Part shown: positions 57,344-57,743 of the stretch, piece by piece
How positions within the stretch are numbered: position 1 is the first letter of the stretch
How the letters are laid out: every line of letters begins with the position of its first letter
DNA from: Candolleomyces eurysporus
Lineage: Eukaryota > Basidiomycota > Agaricomycetes > Agaricales > Psathyrellaceae
DNA: 57,743 nt
Direction of reading: 5' to 3'
Assembly: GCA_027579435.1 (NCBI GenBank)
Contig: JANBPK010000889.1
Span: 1-57,743 of the forward strand
Translations under genes and position numbers: made by a program
Notes under the pieces: generated by a model
The model's input: the letters and a program-made list of their open reading frames with translations, nothing else
What the model was told of the DNA's origin: nothing
The model's database searches: none

Positions 57344-57743
57344 ATGGCCAGCAGTTTCAACAATGCCCACAATTTCCGGATCGACAACTTTAATGTGAAC
57401 CCCTTAGCAGATCCACTGAGCAGTGAGTCCGGCTCACAGCTGTAGCTGAGCGTCTCAATCGATTCTCGCCGCGATATACAGAACTCGAGGCTCGGATTGC
57501 AGCAGGCGCCATCCACGACTCGGCTGAGCGCTGTGATGCCCCCAAATGCTATCCAGAGACCCGAGTCGCCGTCCAAGCCAACTTGTACCGCTGGATTGTG
57601 GATGGTGACGGAGGAGTTGAGCAGCCGAAGAAGATGAAATGGGTGACGGGGCGCAGGCACTGGGAAGACGGCCGTTATGGGATCACTGGCAGATCGCTGC
57701 GCAGAGGATGGTGTTTTGGGCGCGACGTTCTTCTTTGCATTCC
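57344..57743 (+). pseudogene. NACHT STAND NTPase copy L, frameshifted and cut by the window end
   Basis: Exon 1 is 57344-57422 (MASSFNNAHNFRIDNFNVNP) and exon 2 starts at 57482 with ELEARIAAGAIHDSAERCDA. At about 57652 two bases (CT in the other copies) are missing from the codons of the Walker A loop, so GPAGTGKT is lost to a frameshift. After this the nucleotide sequence again matches copy J (MGSLADRC region, other frame). Either the gene is dead or the gap is a sequencing error; no N marks the site. The remaining exons lie beyond the window. Confidence 0.75.

Noticed and set aside
1..57743. tRNA genes, rRNA, CRISPR arrays or bacterial operons
   Set aside because: No cloverleaf, rRNA core sequence, regularly spaced repeats or Shine-Dalgarno-linked genes were seen; intron-rich genes show eukaryotic nuclear DNA.

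Overview
The window is nuclear DNA from a mushroom-forming basidiomycete (Agaricomycetes). The evidence is many short GT-AG introns of about 50-80 bases with CTNAC-like branch points, a DUF6589 gene, a fungal P450 with 11 exons, a fungal seven-transmembrane gene, a Ty1/copia element and, above all, a large family of fungal NACHT (NLR-like STAND) NTPases. Isolated N characters sit mostly beside homopolymer runs. In five genes, omitting one N restores the reading frame, so I read those Ns as base-calling artefacts rather than mutations.

Layout. 0.3-3.1 kb: decayed DUF6589 gene flanked by short-motif repeats. 3.7-7.2 kb: one intact NACHT gene (copy A) and one broken copy (B), both +. 7.8-9.2 kb: weakly supported small loci. 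9.3-12.7 kb: a long disordered nuclear-type protein of unknown role. 14.3-16.6 kb: a cytochrome P450. 17.0-29.8 kb: five NACHT genes in tandem on the minus strand (C-G), with relics of two more at 31.7 kb (H) and 34 kb (I). 32.0-33.2 kb: a seven-transmembrane protein. 34.9-42.2 kb: a transposon-rich block holding a TIR element, a decayed expanded-family gene, a 5'-truncated copia element and a MITE-like element. 42.2-57.7 kb: tandem segmental duplications on the + strand. Each combines broken pieces of a mitochondrial tRNA-modification GTPase (MSS1/MnmE-like), decayed minus-strand ORFs and a NACHT gene (J, K, and L cut off by the window end).

The eight intact NACHT genes encode proteins of 601-633 residues and all share four exons. 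Exon 1 holds a short N-terminal motif of 29-37 residues. Exon 2 is a large NACHT exon with Walker A, Walker B (DGLDEC) and SRPERVFREFF. Exon 3 is an aromatic-rich middle segment. Exon 4 is a Cys/Trp-rich tail starting CPWYRC. None carries WD40, ankyrin or TPR repeats. A short sequence resembling CGACAAACA..CACAAACA lies 45-85 bases upstream of most start codons. The family therefore looks like a rapidly duplicating, possibly co-regulated NLR array with an unfamiliar ligand-sensing end. Its role in non-self recognition or regulated cell death is inferred from STAND NTPases in general and is not shown by this sequence.
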